5,651 nt of DNA, taken from the NCBI GenBank assembly GCA_030682505.1, contig JAUXOH010000354.1, positions 1 to 5,651 of the forward strand. The letters run 5' to 3'. The notes under the pieces are model-generated. The model was not told where the DNA came from and did no database searches. It saw only the letters and a list, made by a program, of their open reading frames with translations. Position numbers and translations under genes: made by a program. This document shows positions 1 through 5,651 of this stretch, piece after piece (positions within the stretch are counted from its first letter, which is position 1; each line of letters opens with the position of its first letter). This DNA comes from Candidatus Didemnitutus sp. (GTDB taxonomy: Bacteria; Verrucomicrobiota; Verrucomicrobiia; Opitutales; Opitutaceae).

Positions 1-1587
1 GACGCGATCAAAAACCCACTTCAGCACGCGCATGTTTTCACTAAAGCCCGGCCACAAGAATTTGCCATCCTTGTCCTTGCGGAACCAGTTCACGTGGAAA
101 ATGCGCGGGGTCTCGGTGAGCTTGCGCTGCATGTTGATCCAGTGGCGGAAGTAATCGCCCATGTTGTAACCGCAGAAGGGCAGCATTGCCATCGGGTCGC
201 GGCGTACTTTGCCAATGGTGCCCGCGGCCGCCGCAGTCATCTCGGAACCCATCGTGGCGCCGGTGTAAACCCCGCTCGACCAATTGAAGGCCTGGTAAAC
301 CAACGGCATCGTCGTCGCGCGACGGCCACCGAAGATGAAGGCGCTGATGGGCACGCCCTCGGGGCTCTCCCAGTCCTTGTCCATCGTGGGACATTGCTTG
401 GCCGGAGCCGTGAAACGAGCGTTCGGGTGGGCGGCCTTGGCGCCTTTTTCCTTCGCGAGTGCCGGGGTCCACTCCTTGCCCTGCCAGTCGATCGCGTGGG
501 CCGGCGGCGTATCCGTCATGCCTTCCCACCACACGCCGCCGTCGTCGGTCAAGGCGCAGTTGGTGAAGATCGAGTTCTTCGCCAGAGACTTCATCGCGTT
601 CGGATTGGTGCTGTTGCCCGTGCCCGGCGCCACCCCGAAGAAGCCCGCCTCGGGATTGATCGCGCGGAGGCGGCCATTCTTGTCGGGCTTGATCCACGCG
701 ATATCGTCGCCGACGGTCCACACCTTCCAGCCCTGCTTTTGGAAATGCGGGGGCGGAATGAGCATGGCGAAATTGGTCTTGCCGCACGCACTCGGGAAAG
801 CCGCCGCGACGTAGTGCTTTTTCCCCTGCGGATTCTCGACGCCAAGGATGAGCATGTGTTCGGCCATCCAACCCTCGTCCCTCGCCATGGCCGACGCGAT
901 GCGCAGCGCGAAGCACTTCTTGCCCAGCAGTGCATTGCCACCGTAACCCGAACCGTAGGACCAGATCTCACGGGTTTCGGGAAAGTGAACGATATATTTC
1001 TCCATGTTGCAGGGCCAAGTGACGTCCTTCTGCCCCTTCTTCAGCGGCGCACCCACCGAATGCACACAGGGGACGACGCGCTTGAAATCGGCATCGATGA
1101 GATCAAAGATTTTTTTGCCGACGCGCGCCATGATGCGCATGTTCACGACGGCGTAGGCCGAGTCCGTGAGTTGCACGCCGATCTGCGACATGGGCGAGCC
1201 GATCGGGCCCATGCTGTAGGGCAACACATACATCGTGCGGCCTTTCATGCAGCCGTTGAACACGCCCTTGAGCGTCTTGCGCATCTCGAAGGGGTTGACC
1301 CAATTGTTCGTCGGTCCGGCCGCTTCCTTCGAGAGCGAGCAAATAAAGGTGCGGTCTTCGACGCGCGCCACATCACTCGCATCCGACCGGGCAAGGTAGC
1401 AGCCCGGCCACTTCTTTGGGTTGAGTTTGATGAAAGTGCCGCCCGCGACCATCTGCGCGCACAGGGTATTATATTCAACCTGTGACCCGTCGATCCAGTG
1501 AATGGCGTCGGGTTTGAGCAACGCCGCCATCTTGTTCACCCAACGCAGGAGGTTGACGTTTTTACTGAGGGGTTTGTTGGACTTCAT
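1..1587 (-). CDS. pckG: Phosphoenolpyruvate carboxykinase (GTP), C-terminus cut by window edge
   Basis: Cytosolic enzyme that interconverts oxaloacetate plus GTP and phosphoenolpyruvate plus CO2 and GDP, at the junction of the TCA cycle and gluconeogenesis. The frame stays open from the ATG at 1587 to position 1, giving 529 residues. Family members are about 600, so roughly 70-90 C-terminal residues lie outside. Visible signatures of the GTP class are the substrate arginine in VARVEDRT (R75), YGGN (215-218), metal ligands K224 and H244, the P-loop SACGKT (266-271) with the reactive C268, the metal motif GDDIAW (293-298), GGRRATT (420-426), and the nucleotide-site segment GFSENMRVLKW (514-524). 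Key residues all appear intact. The N-terminal stretch around LLRWVNKMAALLKPDAIHW matches the family start, which supports this ATG. No strong Shine-Dalgarno is visible, and in-frame TTG and GTG codons lie upstream, after a TAA near 1651. The ATP-type enzyme is excluded by these motifs. Confidence 0.97.
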   Translation of the reverse strand, partial: MKSNKPLSKNVNLLRWVNKMAALLKPDAIHWIDGSQVEYNTLCAQMVAGGTFIKLNPKKWPGCYLARSDASDVARVEDRTFICSLSKEAAGPTNNWVNPFEMRKTLKGVFNGCMKGRTMYVLPYSMGPIGSPMSQIGVQLTDSAYAVVNMRIMARVGKKIFDLIDADFKRVVPCVHSVGAPLKKGQKDVTWPCNMEKYIVHFPETREIWSYGSGYGGNALLGKKCFALRIASAMARDEGWMAEHMLILGVENPQGKKHYVAAAFPSACGKTNFAMLIPPPHFQKQGWKVWTVGDDIAWIKPDKNGRLRAINPEAGFFGVAPGTGNSTNPNAMKSLAKNSIFTNCALTDDGGVWWEGMTDTPPAHAIDWQGKEWTPALAKEKGAKAAHPNARFTAPAKQCPTMDKDWESPEGVPISAFIFGGRRATTMPLVYQAFNWSSGVYTGATMGSEMTAAAAGTIGKVRRDPMAMLPFCGYNMGDYFRHWINMQRKLTETPRIFHVNWFRKDKDGKFLWPGFSENMRVLKWVFDRV

Positions 1588-1703
1588 CGGCCGCCAGACT
1601 ACGATGGCCACGACGCGAGACAACGGGAAAGACGGCCCGTCCTCCCGGCATTAAGCCCGGGCGCTCCTTACATAAGCAGCCGTGCAACGCTTGATTCTTG
1701 ACC

Positions 1704-1713
1704 GGTGATCACC
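1704..1713. promoter_or_regulatory. Perfect 10-bp palindrome GGTGATCACC, possible operator
   Basis: The sequence GGTGATCACC reads identically on both strands and lies about 117 bases upstream of the pckG start. A further half-copy (TCACC) follows at 1716-1720. The symmetry and position would fit a dimeric regulator acting on pckG or on the rightward gene. A 10-bp palindrome can also occur by chance, and I do not recognise it as the site of a named regulator. Confidence 0.25.
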
Positions 1714-1832
1714 TTTCACCCCCCGGACCGATCCCTCCAATCCACCCATAAACAGGCATCAACTCGTAGCGTTTCCGTCGCGTGAGGATCGGAAAACGGC
1801 GGGCACGGTCAGGAAGGAAACAGGTCTGATTG

Positions 1833-1842
1833 GCACCGGTGC
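1833..1842. promoter_or_regulatory. Perfect 10-bp palindrome GCACCGGTGC, possible operator
   Basis: GCACCGGTGC is perfectly self-complementary and lies about 67 bases upstream of the GTG start of the small membrane protein gene. It could be an operator for that gene. GC-rich DNA produces such palindromes often, so the support is weak. Confidence 0.2.
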
Positions 1843-1908
1843 TGCCCATTCTCTTCCGCTCGGGTTTTGTCGCTCGCGCGATTCTCCCTGAACCTGCAAG
1901 CTGCCGCC

Positions 1909-2073
1909 GTGAACAGGCTGTGTATCGCTGCGGGCATGATGATCCTCGGTTACGCGGGGTGGTTCGCGGCCGACGCGCTCGGCCTCAATTTGTGGAGCAC
2001 CTTCATTGCGAGCGGTGCCGGCAGTATCGCCGGAGTCTATGTCGGCTGGAAAATCGCCCGACATTACGACTAG
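1909..2073 (+). CDS. Small two-helix membrane protein of unknown function
   Basis: A 54-residue protein starting at GTG 1909 (MNRLCIAAGMMILGYAGW) and ending in ARHYD before TAG. Residues 3-22 and about 30-47 form two hydrophobic segments. The second is rich in small residues (SGAGSIAGVYVG), a pattern that favours tight helix packing. A short basic tail follows (KIARHYD). The fold is probably a membrane hairpin. From memory, similar tiny proteins with GY-GW near the start and GVYVGW-IAR at the end occur as hypothetical proteins in Verrucomicrobia, but I know of no function. An in-frame TTG at 1867 would add 14 residues. I prefer 1909 because the hydrophobic pattern begins there, though neither start has a clear ribosome binding site. 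The gene converges on the cation transporter gene, with a 69-base gap. Confidence 0.6.
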   Translation: MNRLCIAAGMMILGYAGWFAADALGLNLWSTFIASGAGSIAGVYVGWKIARHYD

Positions 2074-2142
2074 TCCCCGCCTGTCCCGACCACCGCGCCC
2101 GCAGCCGCTTGGACGCATGGGGCACCAACCCCTCGCCGCAAA

Positions 2143-3087
2143 TCAGAGCATCGGTTCGACGTGCACGGTCACATCGGTGATCGCGTGCGGCGCGGAGGCG
2201 AGCAGCGCATCCTTCACCGCATGCGCGATGTCGTGACCCTCGCGCACCGTCAGTTCGCCCTCCACGCGCACCTGGATGTCGACCAGGTGACTGAGCCCGC
2301 TCTTGCGCACGCGGCACTTGTCGAGGGCGCAAACCCCCGGCACCGCCTGCGCGAGGGCACGCACCTCCCGCTCGAATTCAACCGGCACCGCGGTGTCCAT
2401 CACATCCCCGAGCGCCTTCATGAGAATGGCTGACCCGTTCACCGCGATGATCACGCAGGCAAACAACGCCGCCCAATCATCCGCCGTTTCCCATCCCGGT
2501 CCGCCCCACAGCGCGATTGAGATGCCCACGAACGCGGCGGCTGAGGTCATTGCGTCCGACCAATGATGCATCGCCTCGGCGCCGAGCGCGGTGCTGCCGA
2601 CTTCCTCGCCCGCCTGCCGCATGCGCCGCGCATACCACAGCTTTGCCACCACGACTCCCGCCAGCACCAGCAGCGTCCACCAGGCCGGTCCCTGATGCGG
2701 GGTCCGGATCTCACGCACCGCGTGCCACGCCACCCAGCCCGCCATGGAAAAAACAAACAACGCGACCGCCAAGGCCGACAGCGACTCCGCCTTGCCGTGC
2801 CCATAGGGATGATCCGCATCGGGTGGGCGCGCCGCGACGCGAAAGCCCGCCCACACCAAGGCCGACGTGAGCATGTCGAGCATCGACTCGGCCGCATCCG
2901 CCACCAAGGCAAAGGTGTTGCCCAACAATCCGCCCGCCAGTTTTATCACCGCGAGGAGGGCATTCAACGCGATGCCGTTCAGCACCAGGGCCGCGCCGTC
3001 GCCCGCGCGGCGAATGGTGCGAAAATGGACATCGGGGATCGTCACGAATCGCGACGCTAACCCCGCCGCGGCGGAGTTCAAGCGCAC
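2143..3087 (-). CDS. Cation diffusion facilitator (CDF) family divalent metal transporter
   Basis: Inner-membrane antiporter family that exports divalent metals such as Zn, Fe, Mn, Co or Cd in exchange for protons, working as a dimer. The 314 residues match the family length. Helix 1 covers about 31-54. Helix 2 carries the metal-site region ADAAESMLD (63-71), then the loop motif DHPYGHGKAE (92-101) that marks this family. Later helices span about 104-126 and 136-154. The second half of the metal site is HHWSD (174-178), followed by helices at about 181-195 and 204-225. A cytoplasmic dimerisation domain (about 230-314) has H267, D270, H285 and a terminal VHVEP (308-312). The helix-2 pair is E67/D71 rather than the usual H or D at the first position. 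The start is uncertain: GTG at 3087 is used here, with an in-frame TTG two codons in and a GTG at 3045 as alternatives. The substrate cannot be assigned. Confidence 0.93.
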   Translation of the reverse strand: MRLNSAAAGLASRFVTIPDVHFRTIRRAGDGAALVLNGIALNALLAVIKLAGGLLGNTFALVADAAESMLDMLTSALVWAGFRVAARPPDADHPYGHGKAESLSALAVALFVFSMAGWVAWHAVREIRTPHQGPAWWTLLVLAGVVVAKLWYARRMRQAGEEVGSTALGAEAMHHWSDAMTSAAAFVGISIALWGGPGWETADDWAALFACVIIAVNGSAILMKALGDVMDTAVPVEFEREVRALAQAVPGVCALDKCRVRKSGLSHLVDIQVRVEGELTVREGHDIAHAVKDALLASAPHAITDVTVHVEPML

Positions 3088-3110
3088 CCTGAAGCCATTC
3101 AGATGACCAG

Positions 3111-3139
3111 TTGACCGGCGGTGCTTGCCCTTCTACCTT
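3111..3139 (+). promoter_or_regulatory. Candidate sigma-70 type promoter for the ACT-domain gene
   Basis: TTGACC (3111-3116) matches five of six -35 consensus bases. It is followed after exactly 17 bases by TACCTT (3134-3139), a weak -10 match. Transcription would begin around 3146, only a few bases before the ATG at 3150, so the mRNA would be leaderless or nearly so. That agrees with the absence of a Shine-Dalgarno sequence. The weak -10 keeps confidence low. Confidence 0.35.
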
Positions 3140-3149
3140 GTCGTCCGCC

Positions 3150-3605
3150 ATGGCCGAAATGGACACGACTCTCGCACAGGATCCGGTAAGACAGTTCTCC
3201 GTGTTCAGCGAAAACCGCGTGGGCCGGCTGCACGATCTCACCGGCATGCTCGCCAAGCACAACGTGCACATCATGGCGATGACCACACTGGACACGACCG
3301 ATTGCGCCATCATCCGCATGGTCGTCGACGACCCGGATCGCGCGCGCGAACTGATGGCCGCCAACAATTTCTTTTTCACCGAATGCGAGGTGCTCGCCAT
3401 TGAGTTCGCCGATGAGTCGAAGCTGAAGGACGTTTTCATGGCTTTCTATGCCGTTGAGATGAACATCCATTACGTTTTCTCCTTCATCTCCCGTCCACGG
3501 GGTCGGTGCGGTTTGGTGCTCAAGGTCGAGGACCTCGACCTCGCCGTGACCGCGCTCAACAGTCGCGGCTTCAAGGTTCTCACGCAGCGCGACATTTCAC
3601 GCTAG
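3150..3605 (+). CDS. Tandem ACT-domain protein, probable amino-acid-binding regulator
   Basis: A 151-residue cytosolic protein made almost wholly of two ACT domains, the small beta-alpha-beta fold that binds amino acids or other small ligands. The first covers about residues 14-87 and contains ENRVGRLHDLTGMLAKHNV, the typical strand-turn-helix start of an ACT domain. The second covers about 91-150 (LKDVFMAFYAVEMNIHYVF, ending in GFKVLTQRDISR). No catalytic or DNA-binding domain is attached, so any role is by ligand sensing or by partner binding, and the ligand is unknown. The start is ATG 3150 (MAEMDTTLAQ). A second in-frame ATG at 3159 is possible, while an upstream TTG at 3111 coincides with the putative -35 element. 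The gene is divergent from the CDF transporter (62-bp spacer) and convergent with the DUF3299 gene (33-bp gap). Stand-alone double-ACT proteins of this size are common hypotheticals in Verrucomicrobia and other phyla. Confidence 0.9.
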   Translation: MAEMDTTLAQDPVRQFSVFSENRVGRLHDLTGMLAKHNVHIMAMTTLDTTDCAIIRMVVDDPDRARELMAANNFFFTECEVLAIEFADESKLKDVFMAFYAVEMNIHYVFSFISRPRGRCGLVLKVEDLDLAVTALNSRGFKVLTQRDISR

Positions 3606-3638
3606 CCCAATGACCTGCCCGGCAATTTTTCCCCGGCC

Positions 3639-4178
3639 TCAGCCCTTTACGTCCAGCAACTGCTCGCCTTCGAGCTGGTAGATCCCGGAAAGGTAGCCCT
3701 CTTCGTAGAGTTCGCCGACCTTCAGTTTCCCCAACAGGGTCAGCGGGATGTCCATCAGGGGCGGAATACCGCCCTGCATCATCCTGACGATGATCCATTC
3801 ATTGATGCGCGGCATCGCCCCAAAGCAGCAGCCGCTCTGGTCCTTCATCAGCAGAAATTCCGTGACCTTCCCGTTCTTGAACTTCGTCGGCAACATGAAA
3901 CCCGTGATCGAGATCTTCTTGGCATCGAGCTCCCGCACGTAATCGGGAATCTGGTTCTTCGGGGCCGCCTCCGCCGAGGCGGGCGGCGCCCCGGGCACCA
4001 TCGTTTCGTAGCTGGGCGGGACGTAGTTGAACGCGGCCAGCAATTCGAAGCCCACGAGCTCAAAGTCCTTCTGGTTCGTTGCCGTTGCACTGGCGACGAC
4101 GCGATCCGGTGCCGCCGCACTCACGAGGAGCACCAGCAGCACGAGGGCGGAACGACGAAATTGAGAGGCAGCGGACAT
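3639..4178 (-). CDS. Secreted DUF3299-family protein
   Basis: A 179-residue protein with an N-terminal signal sequence: basic QFRRS, then a hydrophobic run at 11-23 and small residues near 29-31 that could be the cleavage site. The mature part acts outside the cytoplasmic membrane. Family features are IPDYVRELDAKKISITGFMLP (77-97), where the protein modifies the usual LdGk-v-i-GF pattern, TEFLLM (106-111), the cysteine pair in QSGCCFGAMPRINEWI (114-129), and the closing GYLSGIYQLEG (161-171). C117 and C118 are the most striking residues and could bind metal or form a disulfide. The biochemical function of DUF3299 is not established to my knowledge. Its ATG shares one base with the TGA of the upstream lipoprotein gene (TGATG, 4176-4180), so the two are almost certainly co-translated. 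From memory, DUF3299 genes are often found beside FtsX-type permeases, as here. Confidence 0.88.
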   Translation of the reverse strand: MSAASQFRRSALVLLVLLVSAAAPDRVVASATATNQKDFELVGFELLAAFNYVPPSYETMVPGAPPASAEAAPKNQIPDYVRELDAKKISITGFMLPTKFKNGKVTEFLLMKDQSGCCFGAMPRINEWIIVRMMQGGIPPLMDIPLTLLGKLKVGELYEEGYLSGIYQLEGEQLLDVKG

Positions 4179-4720
4179 CAGTAAGCTACGGGGTGGAAAT
4201 GAAACTTTACGTCGCGAAAATCGACGTCGCGCACCCTAGCCGCCTTCAGGATGCCGTCAAAATGTTTGATTTCCCGGAGCCAAGGCGCGTCGCCCTCAAA
4301 ATAGGAGGTGTCGCCGGCAACCTCCCCCGTGAGGTCGTTGGCGGTCGCGTGCAGCGTGATGACGCGGCGCGCCCCCCCGTCCTCCTGCACGTCGAACGAG
4401 GCCATGGCCACGCGCACGAAATTCTGGGCATGGCCATCCAGCACCCAGGCCCGCAACCGGCCGCGGGCGGCATCGTAGCGCAGCTCCAGGTTGAACGCGT
4501 GGTCGCCGAGTTCGACCAGTTCGCCGCCGTTGGGCGCCGTATGGGAATGGCCCGTGGCTGCCGCCGCCGGAACTGCGGCCGTGGTGACGGGCCGCGCATC
4601 GCCCGGCGTGTGCTTGCTGCCGTAAGTCGTGACGCCCCCGGACTGCTTCTTGCCGCAGCCGGCCAACGAGACCGCAACAACGGTCAAGACGAGGAGGGTG
4701 ATTCGGGATTTCGAGTTCAT
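4178..4720 (-). CDS. Histidine-bearing lipoprotein, possible periplasmic metal-binding component
   Basis: A 180-residue lipoprotein. The signal peptide MNSKSRITLLVLTVVAVS leads into the lipobox LAGC, with C22 as the lipidated cysteine. A low-complexity Ala/Thr/Pro linker (about 37-56) precedes a conserved-looking core beginning GHSHTAPNGGELVELGDHAFNLEL (from 57). The histidines H58, H60, H74, H97, H174 and H176 (the last two in FHFHP) could coordinate metal. The block H-x-H-x-x-P-x-G-G followed by ELG-H resembles segments I remember in periplasmic metal-efflux adaptors and in verrucomicrobial hypothetical proteins, where PHGG is more usual than PNGG. The start is ATG 4720, because it places the lipobox correctly; an in-frame TTG at 4759 would add 13 charged or polar residues before the signal. 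No Shine-Dalgarno is obvious. It lies 62 bases downstream of the permease and overlaps the DUF3299 gene by one base. The metal role is inferred from residues and context only. Confidence 0.85.
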   Translation of the reverse strand: MNSKSRITLLVLTVVAVSLAGCGKKQSGGVTTYGSKHTPGDARPVTTAAVPAAAATGHSHTAPNGGELVELGDHAFNLELRYDAARGRLRAWVLDGHAQNFVRVAMASFDVQEDGGARRVITLHATANDLTGEVAGDTSYFEGDAPWLREIKHFDGILKAARVRDVDFRDVKFHFHPVAY

Positions 4721-4773
4721 GTCAAATTTGTGCCAACCAAGGAATCTGGAATAATCCAACTATCCAAGCGAAA

Positions 4774-4797
4774 GCACCCGGATCATGATACGGGTGC
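4774..4797 (-). terminator. Hairpin over the permease stop codon, attenuator or weak terminator
   Basis: The 7-base arms GCACCCG and CGGGTGC are perfectly complementary around a 10-base centre. That centre itself contains the palindrome ATCATGAT, so the whole 24 bases are nearly self-complementary with one mismatched pair. On the transcribed strand the structure includes the permease stop codon and is followed only by TTTCGC, not a real U-tract. It could partly terminate transcription, protect the 3' end of the permease message, or be a protein-binding site. A strong intrinsic terminator is unlikely. Confidence 0.45.
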
Positions 4798-5651
4798 GAT
4801 GGTTTCAGCAACGGGGACACGGTAGGCTTTCCACGCGGGCAAAAGGCCGCCCAGCACCGCCAGGCCCACGAGCGACGCCGGTCCCCACCAAAAAACCGGG
4901 TTCCACTTGAACGGTTCGAGCACCACGCCGGTTTGCGTCTGGATGATTGCCGTCACACCGAGTCCCAGCCCGGCAAACGCCGCAAACCCCAGGGCGGCAC
5001 CGAGCAGCCCGATCGCCGCCGCTTCGCCCACCACCGCGCCAAACACCGTGCGCCGGCGCGCTCCCAGGGCCCGCAAGATCGCGATGTCGCGCTGCCGCGC
5101 GCTCATGGAATTGTAGATGCTCACCAGCACCGAACCGGAGGCCACGGCCGCAACCAGCCAAGCCACCAGGGTGAGCACCTTGTCGACCCAACTGATCTTG
5201 TTGAACAAGTCCGCCACAATGGTGCCGATCGGATAGGCGAAAGTCATGCGGTTGCCCTGTTTGTTGATCATCGTGTCAAGCATCACCCCGGCCGACGCGG
5301 CGCGCAGTTGGATGAGCACCGCGCTCACATCCGTCGCCGTCCGCGGATCGTGCCCCGCCATGGTTTGCACGCCCGCGAGCGGAATCCAGATCACACGGTC
5401 AACCGGCGAACTCGTCGGCTCCAGCACTCCGGTAATCGTATAGACCTCTTCGTGCTGGGCCGCCGGATCAAAATTGAGGCCATGATACGGTCTGAAGGTG
5501 TCGCCGATGCGAAGCTTGAGTTGCTTGGCGGCCAAGGCGCCCAGCACGGCTTCGCGGGTGCCGTCGGCGAAAAGCCTTCCCCCGGTTGCCAGCGTGTATT
5601 TTCGACCCGGTGAAAACTCGACTTCGAAGAGTTGCGGCGTCGTGCCCACGA
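4783..5651 (-). CDS. FtsX/MacB-type ABC transporter permease, N-terminus outside window
   Basis: The C-terminal part (289 codons visible, with no stop before the window edge) of an inner-membrane ABC permease. Numbering from the GTG-encoded valine at 5649, residues 1 to about 148 belong to the extracytoplasmic core domain, including LRIGDTF (46-52) and the stretch TGVLEPTSSPVDRVIWIPL (73-91). The FtsX domain follows with helices at about 155-178, 202-236 and 252-272. Its cytoplasmic loop SARQRDIAILRALGARRRTVF (183-203) is the hallmark of the MacB/LolC group, which couples to the ATPase. The protein ends shortly after PAWKAYRVPVAETI. The family usually has four helices and about 400 residues, so the first helix and part of the core are missing here because of the window edge, not truncation. 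The GTG at 5649 is internal, not the start. An ATPase subunit gene is expected upstream, beyond the right edge. The cargo is unknown; the downstream lipoprotein and DUF3299 genes suggest envelope or metal-related work. Confidence 0.93.
   Translation of the reverse strand, partial: VGTTPQLFEVEFSPGRKYTLATGGRLFADGTREAVLGALAAKQLKLRIGDTFRPYHGLNFDPAAQHEEVYTITGVLEPTSSPVDRVIWIPLAGVQTMAGHDPRTATDVSAVLIQLRAASAGVMLDTMINKQGNRMTFAYPIGTIVADLFNKISWVDKVLTLVAWLVAAVASGSVLVSIYNSMSARQRDIAILRALGARRRTVFGAVVGEAAAIGLLGAALGFAAFAGLGLGVTAIIQTQTGVVLEPFKWNPVFWWGPASLVGLAVLGGLLPAWKAYRVPVAETIAPVS

Larger units (their letters stand above)
1588..1908. other. Intergenic stretch between divergent genes
   Basis: About 320 bases between the start of the PEP carboxykinase gene (reading left) and the small membrane protein gene (reading right). 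Open frames here are short and have no recognisable protein character. The region should hold the promoters of both neighbours, but I could not find a convincing -35/-10 pair on either strand. It contains two perfect 10-bp palindromes, listed separately, and a weak 5-bp inverted repeat (ACGGG at 1623, CCCGT at 1636) that could fold in the pckG leader. Confidence 0.6.

Noticed and set aside
94..1485. Long plus-strand open frame (463 codons) opposite the PEP carboxykinase gene
   Set aside because: It is fully antisense to a gene with intact family motifs. Its translation is rich in Arg, His and Ala with no domain, as expected of a shadow frame in GC-rich DNA.
2119..2132. GGGG-CACCAA-CCCC inverted repeat between the convergent small membrane protein and CDF genes, as a shared terminator
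   Set aside because: The stem is only four base pairs with no T-tract on either side, too weak to call.
3617..3638. CCGG repeats around a T-run between the convergent ACT and DUF3299 genes, as a terminator
   Set aside because: The flanking GC blocks are mainly direct rather than inverted repeats. The possible stem is four pairs, and the T-run lies in the loop rather than after the stem.
4079..4825. Plus-strand open frame opposite the lipoprotein and DUF3299 genes
   Set aside because: It is antisense to two coupled genes with a clear lipobox and family motifs, has low-complexity composition and no recognisable domain.
4933..5613. Plus-strand open frame (226 codons) opposite the ABC permease
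   Set aside because: The minus-strand frame has FtsX-domain motifs and helices. The plus-strand translation is Arg/His-rich and featureless.
1..5651. tRNA, rRNA, CRISPR array, insertion sequence or phage genes
   Set aside because: I saw no spaced repeats, transposase or integrase motifs, terminal inverted repeats or recognisable RNA gene sequence. The coding regions look compositionally uniform, with no sign of recent transfer.

Overview
This is a GC-rich bacterial chromosomal window with ordinary housekeeping and membrane genes, no mobile element and no RNA gene that I can see. Six protein genes are supported. Two run off the window: the PEP carboxykinase at the left edge and an ABC permease at the right edge. 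A GTP-type PEP carboxykinase, a lone tandem-ACT protein, a two-helix mini membrane protein and a lipoprotein/DUF3299 pair, all without clear Shine-Dalgarno sequences, suggest a verrucomicrobial (Opitutae-like) organism. That assignment is an impression from remembered homologues, not a proof.

Layout, left to right. Positions 1-1587 (minus) hold most of pckG, GTP-dependent phosphoenolpyruvate carboxykinase, whose C-terminus is cut by the window. Positions 1588-1908 have no convincing gene but carry two perfect 10-bp palindromes. A 54-residue membrane protein follows on the plus strand (1909-2073), converging on a cation diffusion facilitator transporter (2143-3087, minus). A 62-bp divergent spacer separates that transporter from a two-ACT-domain protein (3150-3605, plus).

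From 3639 to the right edge, three minus-strand genes lie in one direction, read from right to left: the C-terminal part of an FtsX/MacB-type ABC permease, a histidine-bearing lipoprotein, and a secreted DUF3299 protein. The last two overlap by one base (TGATG), so they are probably translationally coupled. An imperfect 24-bp palindrome covers the permease stop codon, just before an AT-richer 54-bp gap leading into the lipoprotein gene.

How the genes may work together. The permease, lipoprotein and DUF3299 protein look like one envelope system, probably with an ATPase encoded beyond the right edge. The conserved histidines and the Cys-Cys pair fit handling of a transition metal, though no substrate is proven. 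The nearby cation diffusion facilitator also moves divalent metal, but it is separated by the ACT gene and need not be related. PEP carboxykinase serves central carbon metabolism and appears independent. The best candidate for something under-described is this permease/lipoprotein/DUF3299 module together with its intergenic hairpin.
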